Of a DNA stretch of 64,000 nucleotides, positions 23,624 to 36,446 are shown in pieces. Position 1 is the stretch's first letter, and the number at the start of each line of letters is the position of its first letter. Below the pieces are notes generated by a model. It was not told the DNA's origin. It worked only from the letters and a program-made list of their open reading frames with translations, and did no database searches. The DNA is from Melanocharis versteri. Taxonomy: Eukaryota > Chordata > Aves > Passeriformes > Melanocharitidae. The stretch lies in assembly GCA_013397845.1 (NCBI GenBank), contig VZTG01001539.1, positions 70,802 through 134,801 of the forward strand. Reading direction: 5' to 3'. Both the position numbers and the translations under genes were made by a program.

Positions 23624-26600
23624 CTCCGTGGCTCCGTGCTGCCACACGCCAGCACCACGCGTGGCCCCGCTCGGTCACTGCTCACACAACACGGCTGCCA
23701 CTGCTCCTTCTTCCTGTTTAAAGCCACCACACAAAGATCTCGGGGCTGCAAAAGCCAAGCAAATGAATGGCCAGCCGTGGAAATGAAGCACATTTCAGGG
23801 CACAGACTCCAGCAGCAGCTGCAGGAGCACGAGAGGCTGGGGCCATGGGGCCCTGCAGCAGCAGAGAGCAGTGCCCACAGGGCCATGAGAATGTCCAAAG
23901 GACCACAGGAACGTCCACAGAGGCCACGGGAATGCCCACAGGGACTGCGGGTGCTGCCAGGCTCTGGGATCCTACACCTGCCCACCTCAGTGGGAAAACA
24001 GACAGGACGCTGCTACAGCCACTTAAAAACCAAACCAAATCAAACCAAACTTTATCAGAATTAACCACTTGGTCCCCACAGACAGTCAGGGTCAGCAGAG
24101 CATGACCTGAGCCCCCACATCTCTTCAAAGCACAAGGTTCCAGAGAGCAAGACTCGCACTGAGCCCCACTTCCAGGGCAGGCTGCAGGAGATGTGGCTGT
24201 TGGATCTGGTTTGGCAATAGGACACGGCTCCCTGGGATGAAAGGCCCTGGAATGCTGGCTCCCTCAGGATGCTCTGCTGGAGAGCTTTCATCCTTGTTTG
24301 TAATTCTGACTGAGACACAACTACTGAAGTGCCAGAAGTGCTGGAGGGAAGTGACAGGGGCTGCTGTAAATACATCCAGCTGCAGAAACCATCTAACGGC
24401 TGGAGAAAGATGCGTGACATGGTATAAATTCCCAGGGCCTGCTTTTGACTATTTCAGTGTAAAGGTGCAATAGAACCACAAATTGTTATTACAGTATTAG
24501 CTGGTACAACGAGGCATTAGGAAGAGGAACTGCCTCGATGCCTGGGGGAAATCAGGAATGAGAATGAATTACAGAAACTGATAGAGTTATACATGCCCCG
24601 TTCTAAAATGTATTTGAAACAAAACAATTACCATAATAAAAGTAAATCCATTTCTGTTCTGCTTGTTCTCTGTAGACAAAAGAAAGGGTCAAACTTTTTT
24701 TTCATCAATTAAAAGATGTAAAGAATCAGGACTCAAAACATCAATTTAATTTTCAGTGCAGATAATTCGGTGATTTGAAAAAAATAGAATCTAATTCAGA
24801 GAAGAAATTCAAGTAATAAATTACTTACCTTCCTCACACCTTGTTTCCAAAATGACTGTGAGTTTCCAATGCACAGCTGCCTGTCTGTGAGAAGCCTGTC
24901 CTAAGGAACAGGGACAGAGCAGAACACCTTTCCTTTGTCTGTCTGCTTAGTAAACATTGAGTAAACTCTGCATTAGAAGGTGGTGTTCCGTCCCTGAGTA
25001 GGGGACTCATCTCTACACGTATTTTGCATGGCGAAAGGCAAACACAAGGAGCCAGAGGAACGCCAGCAGTGGGGGGCTGTGATGTCCCCTCCCAGGGCCG
25101 GCACTGCCCGAGGTCCAGCGGGACTGTCCCCAGAGGGGACACAGGGGAGGTCACGGGGCTGCAGGAGGGGAGCAGCCCCCTGAGCCAGGAGGGGCAGCAG
25201 CACAGAACACCCACCTCTGCACCCAGCTGCTCTGCCAGGGGTTACTCGTTTGTCCAGTCCTCAGTGCCCCGTTGCAGGGGACAGAAGAGGGAGGCTCAGG
25301 GAAGATATTGACCCCAGATTGATCCCCTGGCAGGCTGCTGGCAGGGCCACAGCAGCACGACACAGGCACAGGGAGAAGTCTATTAATGAGCTCCAACTAC
25401 TAAATTATTGACTAGTTAAGTACTGCAAATTTGGTCTAATTGTTTTCATGATGGGAGTTTAATTAAAGTGTCTTTTGTATAAAAAGTCTAGCAATATCCT
25501 TGTTCAGATAGTGTCAGGGAGAGTTTCCAAAGCCTGCCTGGCTTTCAAAACCAAATTAAAAGTTACATCCAATGCAAAGCTCCTCAAAAGAGGGAGCTTT
25601 TGTGTGGGAGAGCACTTTAATTCCCAGCTCCAGCTCTCAAGTCCTGCTCCTGAACCACACGCGCCTCTCTCCATCGGGAGACGTCTCACCCTGCGCCCAC
25701 CACGCTGAGACTGCAGCTCCCAGGGCCACGGGAAATGAGGGAAGTGCTGGGCAGTAATGGAAATCTGACAGCAAAGAAGGGATGCAAAATGAAAATGTGA
25801 AGAAAGGCTCCCAGGGAGGAGGGGGAGAGCAGTCCAACCACAACACTGAGGGACAGCGAATGACACCAAAAATTCAGACTGCACATGGTTCTCCACTGCA
25901 GAAAGACAGGTATTACCTGCCCAGACACACGGGAGTTTGCCAGCACACAAATTCAGCATAAATCCAGGCAGTTACAGCAGAGTTTGGCCGTTGACAGCCC
26001 TTCCCAGATCCCTCCCTGGCACCGTGGGCCTGCCCGAGTGAGCTCGTTCCTGACACAGCACCCGTGTTGAGGGCAAACACGGGTGCTTTACTGCAGAAAC
26101 TGTCCCTAGCCCGAGCCCAGACACATGCAAGCGGAGGGGAGCAGCTGACGGGGCACAAACTGGTTTGATATTGCAGCAGTGCAGGCCAGGAGCCCCGAAA
26201 CCCTCCCGAGCTGCATCCCCGCAGCAGCGCTGGAGAACACTGGGACAGTGGCAGGAGTTCAGCCAGGACAGAGCCACCGGTGCTGCCTGGCCTCCAGGTA
26301 CACAGACACACCTCATCATGCCTTTTCCATGGATTATAATTTATATATGGTAACGTCTGTTTGCTACTAGGTATTTCCAGACATTTATATGCCCTGCTTG
26401 GAAGAAGAAGAATCCAAGAATTCACTTTGCAAGAATATGGAGCAGTTGGCAGCACCACATCCACATTTATTTAGGACAAAATAACACCTGCCACTAAGAG
26501 GGAGAGCTATGCTGTGGCTAAATTGACTGCTTGGGACTAAGCAAGTGTCACTTCAATTGCCCCAGTTCCATCAGGGACACCAGGAAGGTCGCAGTCTCCA

Positions 26601-28730
26601 CTCCCTGACTTGCAGCTCTCTGGCTGAAAATAATAGAGGATGTAAATGTCAATCTTAAACTGGATAAACTCATCCACACCCCCAGATGAGGGTGTGCTCA
26701 GTGCCTGAGCCACTGGTCCTCGCAGGGACTGGATTACTGGTTTGATCTTTTTCGGTGCACTGGTCTACAAACAAAGTCAGCACAATTTTCCCATGAATTG
26801 GGAAATCAGGACCGCGAACTGGAGTCTCCCCACCGTGTTGGGCAGTTTTTTGTGTTTCCTTGTTTTTCTCCAGTGCAATCCTGAGCCACAAGGGATTTAA
26901 TTTTATCTGAAGTTGCTGGGTTTTTCCTAAACACCCTCAGAGCTTTCTGAAGTCACGTGGACCTTGCTGGACAGCCCTGCCACACTTCCCAGGGAACAGC
27001 ACCACGCAAAAGCAACGACGAATTACAAGAGACACCAGAACAAAGTAGGAATTAATGGGGTTGACATCAGCTGGAAATAAATCTTTTTTTTAAGGACAGT
27101 CACATCTATCACATACCTGCTCATTTCAAAGCTACAGGAATTAGAAATTCCACTCTGATCCTGCTGTAAATGTGCATCCACACATTTCTAGGTTCCACTC
27201 TGCACAAGTGCATGACCTCCAGGCAAAGCCCTGTGGCACAGCAGGCACCCACAGAGGAAAGGAAATGGTTTGGGAAGGAGCACGCTCCATGCCAAGGGCT
27301 GGCAAACAGGAGGGAGCTGATAATTCTTAAACTTCTGTCCAAGCATCTGCTGGTGACACGAGAGCGAAGCGGAGGCTCAGCCTCACCTGCTGTGCAGAGC
27401 AGCGGGCAGCCTGCTCTGGCTGCAGAGCAGCACAGAAAATTAATTTCCAGCAATTATTTGTGCTCTGGCCAAAGAACCCGACCTCGTGTGTGAACGAGCC
27501 AGAGGAGAGCTACAGGACACCCACAGCTGCTGCTCCACATGCGTTCAGGGGCCCGAGAAATCTCATTCAAACCCCTCTCGCTCCAAGCACTCAAAAGGCA
27601 ACAGAAAGGCATTTTTGCGGGTCTGGGCCTGCAGCAGCAGCCCTGAACAGGCACAGGGGCCCTGCTGCCCAGTGCCCAGCCCTCCCCACTTGCAGAGGAC
27701 ACATCCTGTGTCCATGTCAGACAGTGAGTTTTCAGAGCTGTATTTCTTTTCTACTAAGTCAAGATTCTTTGCCCAAGTAGGTGTCAGGTTAGGTTAACAG
27801 CCTGATCTGGGAAATGGAAGAATTATAGCTTTGAATGAAAAAGAAAGAAAAGAAAATACAGGGTGGAATCAGTTCTCAGTATTTGGACATCACTGCCAGC
27901 CTCAGAGGCAGGACTGAGGATTCTGGAGGGCACATCAGCCAGATTATCCCGAACGAGAGCACCCGGCCTCCTCAGCGACTGCCAGGGGCCACACGAAGGC
28001 TCCAGGGCTTGGGGCAGCTGCTCTGGCCCCGGGCACACTGCCCAGACCCTGCAGGCCACCCCACCTTCCTGCCTCCCCTCCTGCGAACGGCAGCTCAGGC
28101 CAAGGAGAGGTCAGAGGAGCCAATTTCGGGCAGTTACGTGCAAGGCAGCACAACCCACCCCTGGACCAGGCAGCAGGACAAGGGCTCGGGCTTCTCCTTA
28201 CCAGCAGCTTCTCTAACTCTTAAAAAAAGCCGTTTGAAGAAATGTGATCCTTTTAACCAAGACAAACCACAGCAAAGCATTAAGGTTTTACAACCCGACT
28301 AAATTACCTTTCTTACAATTTCAGGAATTACGTTCTGGCACATTGCAAGTCTCCAGTAAGTAATCCCCAAATGCAAACCTGATGAGAGGAGAGAATCAGA
28401 AGGGAAGAGTCACAGCAGCATATATTACCACTTTTTAAATAAAAACAAAGAGTTGGAAGGCTTTATAGCACAGCAAATGTGCAAGCAGAAATGCTGGCAA
28501 ATTACAGAGCACTCGGGGGAGATTTCATTTTTTTTTAGACGTGTAACCCAGTGCTGCTGCTGCTTTGCCAGGGGCTGTAACAGGGCTGCCACGAGCCCTG
28601 TGCCTCAGCAGGGCACCTGTACCCAGCACTGCCACCCAGGCCCCTCACACAGCACAGGGGACACGCTGTGACAGTCCCCACGGTGCGCCAGGGCCCCAGA
28701 GCACAGCAGCAGTGTCAGTGCCAGGCTGGG
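23624..28730. other. Intergenic, no gene recognised
   Basis: Five kilobases without recognised exon, RNA gene or clear transposon. Open frames are short and of mixed composition. Confidence 0.5.
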
Positions 28731-28844
28731 TGGGGACAGGACCCCTCCCGCAGACCCCTCCTCCTGGCAGNTGCGGGGACAGGACCCCTCCCACAGCCCG
28801 GGCAGGGGCTGGCAGGACCCCCGCAGACCCCTCCTCCTGGCAGC
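28731..28844. repeat. GC-rich tandem repeat interrupted by a single N
   Basis: The segment GGGGACAGGACCCCTCCC occurs on both sides of an N at 28771, and CGCAGACCCCTCCTCCTGGC occurs immediately before the N and again near 28820-28843. This fits either a short tandem repeat or overlapping contig ends joined without collapsing. Confidence 0.8.
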
Positions 28845-30709
28845 CCTGCGTGGACAGTGACTGCGGTGAGAGAAAAGCCCAGGGAACCGAGTGACCAGCC
28901 CAAGATACAGACTGAGCTTTAGTTTAATCCTGTCCCCACCCCAGCTGCTATTCCCAGGCTTGTTCTCCAGGCGAACACACTGTGCACGAGATTTACAGAG
29001 CAGTCCTGTCTCATCACATGCTTTTTTTCTGTTGAGTTGGACTCAGTGACAAGGACAAAACTATCTATTAGGAAACAAATTACAGTTATTTAGTACTTCT
29101 AAAAAACGGCTGGCTTTTAGAATCACTTTGCCTTTTAATATTTAATGACCCAGATCAAGAACAGAATGCTCCCGGAGGAGCAGCCAGCTGGCAGGCAGCC
29201 CAGGGGAAAGACTTCTCTGGGATCATGGAGCACCTTCTCGAACAGCTGCGTTTGGTGGGATCTGGGAGATGAAACTTCATTGGCTTTGGTTTCTGAGCTG
29301 GAACAAGCACATCGTGTGGGTGATATGAAGCATCTCCGTGAGCCCAGAGCAGAGGAGTGTTCTCGGGAGGAGCAGTTTCCTGCACCTGAAGAGAAGAGAA
29401 GGGCAGCACTGATGTGCAGCGTCGGCTCCCTGGGAACCCTCACTAACAGCTCGCTCACAAACAGCGCAGGCCTGGCATGAAAAACCAGCATTAAACCCCA
29501 GCTGAAAGCCAGGAGACATCTCTAAATGCATGACAAAGAATTTAGGGCTAAAACTCCGGGGATTAAAGCACTGGGGACTGAAAATATAATGTCTGTGAGT
29601 TGCTGTTTCATCCCAAATGACTGTTTGATTGCAGTTCCCATAGCAGGAGGAAAGTGGGTTGTTTCTCCCCAGAGTCCTGCGGCTCTTGTTTCCCACGTGG
29701 TGCCACAACTGTTCGCACATCCTAGACATTGTGCAAGCTGCTGTAGGGCACCATCCTGAGTAAGAAATGTGTGCACAAAACAGGACTTCTGAGCACGAGC
29801 ACTCTGGTTGGGAGGTTACAGAACCCTGGCTGGGAATGGCCACAGAAGGCTACAGGGACCTGACTCCCTATTGCAACAGGCACTCAGCATTCGCCTGGAA
29901 AACAAACTGTATCGAGAAGCACAAGATAATTTACTGATCTCAAATAATACTGAAACGTTACTCTGACTTCCATACTAATACAAATGCCAGGCTGAAGAAA
30001 TACTGCCATCAGCCTGGGATGAAAGAAAACATAAAGCTTTAGGAAAGGCGGGAAAATTGCATTTTAAGGCTAACACAGTTACAGTATGCAATTATGATGT
30101 GCAATCACAGGTGCTCCAAAACTCTGATACAACAAAATTCGGATGTAAAAGGAATCTTGGGTTCTAAGCTAAAAAGGTTGACAGCTCCAGAAAAAACGGT
30201 TCAATAACCTAGCTCTACTATTTTTTTCTTGCTGCAGAATACAAGTTGGTTTAAAAAGCACGAGGTTTTCAAGGCCTGTTCTATACCAAAACTGGAGGCT
30301 TCTCCACTACGTGCTGCTTTGAAATGGCAGTAGTGGCATAATTACATTATCGATGTAATGTGTACTCTCCGAGGCCCAATCGTGTGAAACAAAGAGCCAT
30401 TTACATAAATCTTTCACTAAATAGCAGGCTCTATTACCCCAGTATTTAAACAGAAATAGACTCCATTTCCTACACGGAGCTGTGAAAGAAATAACGTTAC
30501 AAGTCTACGAGCAGATGTAACGACTGGGAGAGGCGAAGAGCCCCAGAGCCCGAGCGTCCAGCCAGGCACAGCCACCCGCAAGGTGCCGTTGGGGCGGGAC
30601 GGAGCGTCCCGCTGGTCCCGCTGCGCTCCGGGGCTCCGCAGGCAGCGGGATGGGAGCTGGGGCAGCTGAGCCTCAGCGTGGCCGGGGCAGGGCCGGCACC
30701 GCCCGGTCC
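28845..30709. other. Intergenic, no gene recognised
   Basis: No recognised gene. A 7-bp-arm inverted repeat lies at 30341-30359. Confidence 0.5.
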
Positions 30710-31135
30710 CCGCTGTCCCCTCGTTGTCCCCGCTGTCCCCTCGGTCCCGCCACCCCCTCGGTCCCCGCTGTCCCCTCGGTCCCCGGCACCGCCCGGGCAG
30801 CGGCGCCACCGTGTGGCCGTCCCGGAGCGCTGCACGAGGGGACCCGGGAGAGGGATAAACGGGCACGGGGACAGCTGGGCACAGGGACAAACGGGCACGG
30901 GGACAAACGGGCACGGGGACCCGGGAGAGGGACAAACGGGCACGGGGACACCGGGCACGGGGACACCGGGAGAGGGACAACCGGGCACGGGGACAGCTGG
31001 GCACGGGGACAAACGGGAGAGGGACAAACGGGAGAGGGACAAACGGGCACGGGGGCAAACAGGAACGGGGACCCGGGAGAGGGACAAACGGGCACGGGGA
31101 CCGCCGGGCACGGGGACCGCCGGGCACAGGGATCC
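30710..31135. repeat. GC-rich minisatellites within a CpG-rich patch
   Basis: Two neighbouring arrays. The first (about 30710-30787) repeats CCCCGCTGTCCCCTCGGT. The second (about 30838-31135) repeats units of about 16-24 bp such as GGGACAAACGGGCACGG with GGGAGAGG and GGGACCGCC variants, around 14 copies. The surrounding 30540-31200 is rich in CpG, but no exon was recognised. Long open frames here on both strands (170-250 codons) are low-complexity repeat translations. Confidence 0.9.
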
Positions 31136-34132
31136 CGGCCCCGGGGCGGACCCGCTCCGTCAGGCGCACCCCCCGCCCTCAGCGGCGCCATCCCTCAGAA
31201 TGCCAGAGCCTGGGAAACAGGGACAGACATCCCGACAAAGCGTGCCCGCTGCTCCTGAATCGTTATGAGCTCCTGTCATAAATTTCTTCCCCGAGTGATT
31301 TGCGTATTTCAAGGACTTTTCCCCTCCGTCACACTGAGTGGCCCTAAAGCAACCGCAAAGCTGACTTTGCCTGTAACCCACCCGTAGCTCCGAATTATTT
31401 TTCCCACCCCGCTGTGGGTCTGGAGTGTTTCCTGGAAGTGTCTGAGCCCGTCTTACAGATGCAGAGCTGCAAGAACGCCCCAGCACAGGCCAGTCCAGCA
31501 GCACCAGCCCTCCATACCCAGACACCTTGGCAGCCCAGCACGGGGGTCCCAGTGGTCCCAGGGCCATCCCTCGCATTGCTCCGACTGGAACCGGCTGTTC
31601 TCCACTTGCAAAAACCCAGCAAATAAAATTACACCAGGAATTTCTATGCTCTCGCTCATCAGCCGGCAAGCAAATCGATTGTTTTCCACAAACAACAAGC
31701 ACAACTGATCACATTGGTCATTATTCTGAATCCAGGGAATTCAGACTCCCCTTACCTTTGCTGGCTGAAATGTGTGTGGTTGTTTCCAGAAGCAGCAGTT
31801 CCCAGCGGCATTTCTCAGAAGTTGTTGGAGGGGAATCACAGGCCACTCGGGCTGCAGAGTTCTGCAGCGGAGACATCACCGCAGCTCACACAGAAGGGTT
31901 TGTATAAAATCAAAATATTTCAAAGCAATGAAGGGCTGGGTTTACATGCAGATCAAATGGAGCCCACATAAATCAAATTAACAGCCTCAGAGACTTGCAA
32001 AAATAATAATGTTTAAATTCATAAATATTCTGATTCTTTCTTTTTCAACTGCAGGCAAATAAGGCAGTGATATTGCAAATTCAGCTAAAGCTTTCCAGAT
32101 TCTTCCACTTGTTTTCTGCTTTGGAAGGGTGGTGGCTGTGAATAAATGTAAATTAAAAACCCACTGCACAGATTAGTCACTGTGATAAAGATTGATAAAT
32201 ACAAAACCCTTTCACATACAGACGTGCATATTTCAAATACAGATCAATTCATTACACTTGAACTAAATGCTTTGTTCCCAGGGCACAGACTCACTTGAAA
32301 ATGACCCCTGCAATCAATTAAAGGGTGCCCAAAGAAACCCAAACCCCACAATGGCGCTTTCCACTGTCCAAAGGTCCATCCTCATGGACCACAAGTTGCA
32401 GCTGATACACAAAATGCCGCAGCTGAGGCCGCTCATGGGATTTCTGTGGGCCAGGAGATGTCTCGGCACAAACGTGCCCTTGAAGAGCCCCGACAGCTTT
32501 GGCTCTGGTCTCCTCTGAGAGCTTGTCTGGTCACACCTTCCCACCCTGTTTTGCAGCATAACAACATTCCAAGGCTGCACCTGCAGCGTCACAACAGAGA
32601 GAACCAGGGCAGGAGCCCTCAAGTCAGCTTTAACCAAGGCATTTATTAGTAACTCTGGGAATCGCCTCTTCAGTCCTGCTGCATTCTGGGTTAAAGCCAT
32701 GCGACACACTCTGCTTCCACGTACAAATAAGGGTTGTCTTAACCTCCCAGTTCTGCACTCCTGGCTGTTGCCGTCAGCCTCGCTGCTCAGCTCCAGCTGC
32801 GCTTCCTGCGCCACACGGCCGTGGAACACGGGAAACAATTCCACTGCCACTTCTGCTGTGGCTCAAACCCTTCACAACCAAGAGAAATAACTCTGCTTCG
32901 CCTTTCACCTTGAGCTGCCGAACACTCAAGAAAATCAGCAAGAGGTGGCCCTGACTTCTCTTTTCCAAGTTCGGTCCAAGTTTCCCCACGCGTTTCGGAG
33001 CACATCCATCGCCTCGCCATGGTGTGGCAGCCAACAACAGTTAGTGAATGAGGCTGCCCGAGCCTGCCAGAGACACAGCTCAGCAGTTCTGCAGCACGGC
33101 AAGAGAAGAAATGGTTAGCCCTTTGCTCTTGGGTTTGTTTTTTCTTTAGAGAAAACCTTAAATGCCTTTTGGGTGCTCCTGTTCTAAGGCAAAACGAGAA
33201 CACCTGTAGAAAGTTAACAAAAACAAGAGAAATAGACTCCAGACTAAGCATCTTTACCTGTATTTACTGTTCAAAGTCCTGGCAGTTGAGAGGATATATG
33301 GGTTTTTCATTTGTAAAAGAATATCACATACAGGACGGTTTGGGTTTTGGAACAGGGCACAACACCACTCCAGGGGTCTGCTTCTATTATTGAGCCATTA
33401 AACGTCAGAAAAAAAATGGGTGATCAATTGAACCAAAGCCATGCCACCACGTTTTTTAGAGATTCCTGTATTTCATCTGTCATTCTCGTTGGACACGCTT
33501 CAGCTGACCCCACTGAGGTCACATGCAGAAGCCTGGTGAGTTCAGCAAGTCCAGTGTCATCATTCCGGGCTTTCGGCAAACAGGAAAAACTTGTTATTTT
33601 TTGGCAGAAGTGCAACACATCGTCTTCCACTCCTACCCTGACCCGTAAAGTAATCCCGTTGTTAAAGATCTGACAATTTTGGATAAAAGGTTACCCAGCA
33701 GGACTTACTCTGCCTCTCCCGGGACAGCAGCAGCAGGAGCCAGGTGGCACGGTGCAGGTCGTGGTGGCACTGCCCGTCAGCCCGAGTCCTGGGCACTGCC
33801 CGGGCTGCCAGCCAGTGCCCTCCAGGGCTGGGCCATGGCCAGAGCCCCGTTCGTGCCTCTGAGCTGGTGACAGAACCAGGCTGGAGCGGGGCAGCGCTGG
33901 GGCCTGGCTCGTGCCCTCCCTGTGCCACCAGCCTGCTGGGGATGGAGGGGTGGGGGGCTCCGAATGCAGCAGAAATAAAACCAGCAGCATGTGACAAGCA
34001 GCCCACTGCCTCGACAGGCGGCTCACCACGATGCTGCAGGAAAGTTCAAACTTTTGCCATGTGAAATAAGAGCATTTATTGGGTAAATCAAGTCAGCATA
34101 TTACTAAAAATAAAAGCAGTACATTGGAAGCT
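31136..34132. other. Intergenic, no gene recognised
   Basis: No recognised gene. Two unusually protein-like minus-strand open stretches occur (33424-33669 and 32314-32850). Neither resembles a family I know, so they are not annotated as genes. Confidence 0.45.
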
Positions 34133-34919
34133 GGGGAAGCAAATCCCTGCTCTGCTTGGTCCCATCTCAGGACACTGGAACCTGTGGGCTGGGACTGGGC
34201 AAGGGCAGAGCTCAGCTCCTGGCTGCAGGCATCCCCCCTGTGACATGTCTGCATGATGGGAACAGCTGACACAGCCAGGAGGAGTGACTGGTTGAGAAAC
34301 ATTGTAATTGCTAAAGAACAATAAATATTGATTTTATAAGTGCATCTTTGCATCTAGTTTTATTGTAAACACTATCAGGCAATTTTGCCTGGTTTCTTTT
34401 TTCTTATCTTAAGCCTGCAAACTCTCCAGCAAGCCCAACAAACTGAGATCAAACAGGTCGTATTTGAGGGAAGAGGTCTGCCTGACAGCAATTGCAGATT
34501 TGGGAAGTCTCACCTGCCTCAGTGATACCCCAAGGACAACATTTTTTCACATTGCAGATACTGATATGATGAATGAAGCTGATCAAGTATCTCCTGTAGA
34601 TTGATGCACTTTAAAAAGAAATAAAGCCTCAGTATCCACAGCACAATTTCAGCAGAAGACATGGGGAAGTGTAGGAGCTAGAAAAGTATTATTTTGAATA
34701 ATTTCAGTATTGCAGAGAAATCTTGTAACCTACCACAGGAAAAGAGAAACTTGGCCATAAATTACCCTGCCTAGGCTTGCAGCCTCAGTGTGAAGCACAT
34801 GTGAGCACCTCTAACTCATCAGGGTCTCAGAGGTAATATGGGAGTTAAGGCTGCACTGACATTACTCCTGAATATAAACAGTAATAAGTTAATGCTTTGG
34901 AGAAAAAATGCCATTTCCC
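34133..34919. repeat. First copy of a 787-bp near-identical direct duplication
   Basis: This segment is repeated at 34921-35702 directly after a single N. The two copies differ by one 5-bp indel (TTCTTATCTTAAGCC versus TTCTTAAGCC) and a handful of substitutions, for example TTGAGGG/TTGGGGG, CAATTGCAG/CAATTTCAG and CCTAGGC/CCTGGGC. The sequence itself contains no recognised coding region. The pattern of allele-like differences plus the N is best explained by two haplotypes kept side by side in the assembly. Confidence 0.9.
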
Positions 34920-34920
34920 N

Positions 34921-35702
34921 GGGGAAGCAAATCCCTGCTCTGCTTGGTCCCATCTCAGGACACTGGAACCTGTGGGCTGGGACTGGGCAAGGGCAGAGCT
35001 CAGCTCCTGGCTGCAGGCATCCCCCCTGTGACATGTCTGCATGATGGGAACAGCTGACACAGCCAGGAGGAGTGACTGGTTGAGAAACATTGTAATTGCT
35101 AAAGAACAATAAATATTGATTTTATAAGTGCATCTTTGCATCTAGTTTTATTGTAAACACTATCAGGCAATTTTGCCTGGTTTCTTTTTTCTTAAGCCAG
35201 CAAACTCTCCAGCAAGCCCAACAAACTGAGATCAAACAGGTCGTATTTGGGGGAAGAGGTCTGCCTGACAGCAATTTCAGATTTGGGAAGTCTCACCTGC
35301 CTCAGTGATACCCCAAGGACAACATTTTTTCACATTGCAGATACTGATATGATGAATGAAGCTGATCAAGTATCTCCTGTAGATTGATGCACTTTAAAAA
35401 GAAATAAAGCCTCAGTATCCACAGCACAATTTCAGCAGAAGACATGGGGAAGTGTAGGAGCTAGAAAAGTATTATTTTGAATAATTTCAGTATTGCAGAG
35501 AAATCTTGTAACCTACCACAGGAAAAGAGAAACTTGGCCATAAATTACCCTGCCTGGGCTTGCAGCCTCAGTGTGAAGCACATGTGAGCACCTCTAACTC
35601 ATCAGGGTCTCAGAGGTAATATGGGAGTTAAGGCTGCACTGACATTACTCCTGAATATAAACAGTAATAAGTTAATGCTTTGGAGAAAAAATGCCATTTC
35701 CC
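34921..35702. repeat. Second copy of the duplication (782 bp)
   Basis: Starts at the equivalent of 34133 immediately after the N at 34920 and ends where the first copy ends (ATGCCATTTCCC). It then continues into unique sequence. It is 5 bp shorter than the first copy because of the single indel. A true tandem duplication would not need an N at the exact junction. Confidence 0.9.
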
Positions 35703-36191
35703 ATTTGCCTCAGGTTCTCACAGCCCCTGTGCTCTGTGCACCTGTGGCAGCCTGCAAAGGATCCCCATCATTGCTTCATCTCACTAATTAGAGTTTACCT
35801 GCTGCAGATTACAACATGGGATTAGTATTAAGCAAGAGCTGTGCTGCTCACCCTCAGCCTGGTCCTGAGAAGTGCTGAGCAGCATCCAGAGGAGTTTTAG
35901 TTCAGCCCTTCCTTGTAGGGAGGATAAAAACTTAACTTCTATTTAGAATAATAAATTCACATACATTTTTTTATACCTCCAGGTTTGGGAAGGGTTTTCA
36001 ATTCCCTCCATGAATCAGACCCCAAAGGAATCACTGTGTCCCTGAAGCGGGTGAAGAATCAGCAAAACCTCAGGAAATGTGTGTGACCCTGCCGGGCACA
36101 GAGAGAGAACTGCAACGGCAGTGCCATTCTCGGTGCTCAGCAGGTTAAACCCAGAGAGGCTCTGCTGGGACAAACGGAGCATGGACCTGGA
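35703..36191. other. Intergenic or distal 3' flank of GRXCR2
   Basis: No gene recognised. On the minus strand this lies downstream of GRXCR2. No canonical AATAAA is seen on that strand between the stop codon and 35703; the nearest variant signal is a TATAAA near 35966-35971. Confidence 0.5.
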
Positions 36192-36446
36192 CTGGTGCCA
36201 GCACCCCCTGTGCCCCTGCACTGGTACCGACTGGTGCCAGTACCACCTGTGCCCCTGCACTGGTGCCAGCACCCACTGTGCCCCCTGCACTGGTACTGAC
36301 TGGTGCCAGCACCCCCTGTGCCCCTGCACTGGTACCGACTGGTGCCAGTACCCACTGTGCCCCTGCACTGGTGCCAGCACCCACTGTGCCCCCTGCACTG
36401 GTACTGACTGGTGCCAGCACCCCCTGTGCCCCTGCACTGGTGCTGG
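36192..36446. repeat. 108-bp higher-order tandem repeat
   Basis: Each 108-bp higher-order unit (36192-36299, 36300-36407, partial 36408-36446) is made of three related subunits of 39, 29 and 40 bp, all starting CTGGTGCCAG. The order of subunit variants is kept from one higher-order unit to the next, which shows amplification as a block. It lies about 450 bp past the GRXCR2 stop codon on the minus strand, possibly inside the 3' UTR. Confidence 0.95.

Noticed and set aside
30417..31268. Arg/Pro-rich and Gly/Thr-rich open frames of 172-250 codons
   Set aside because: Translations of GC-rich minisatellites. I also examined this CpG-rich patch as a possible PRELID2 promoter, but no matching first exon was found.
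32314..32850. 178-codon minus-strand open frame
   Set aside because: Considered as a receptor-like or transposon fragment because of a Cys/Leu-rich C-terminus, but no motif of any family could be supported.
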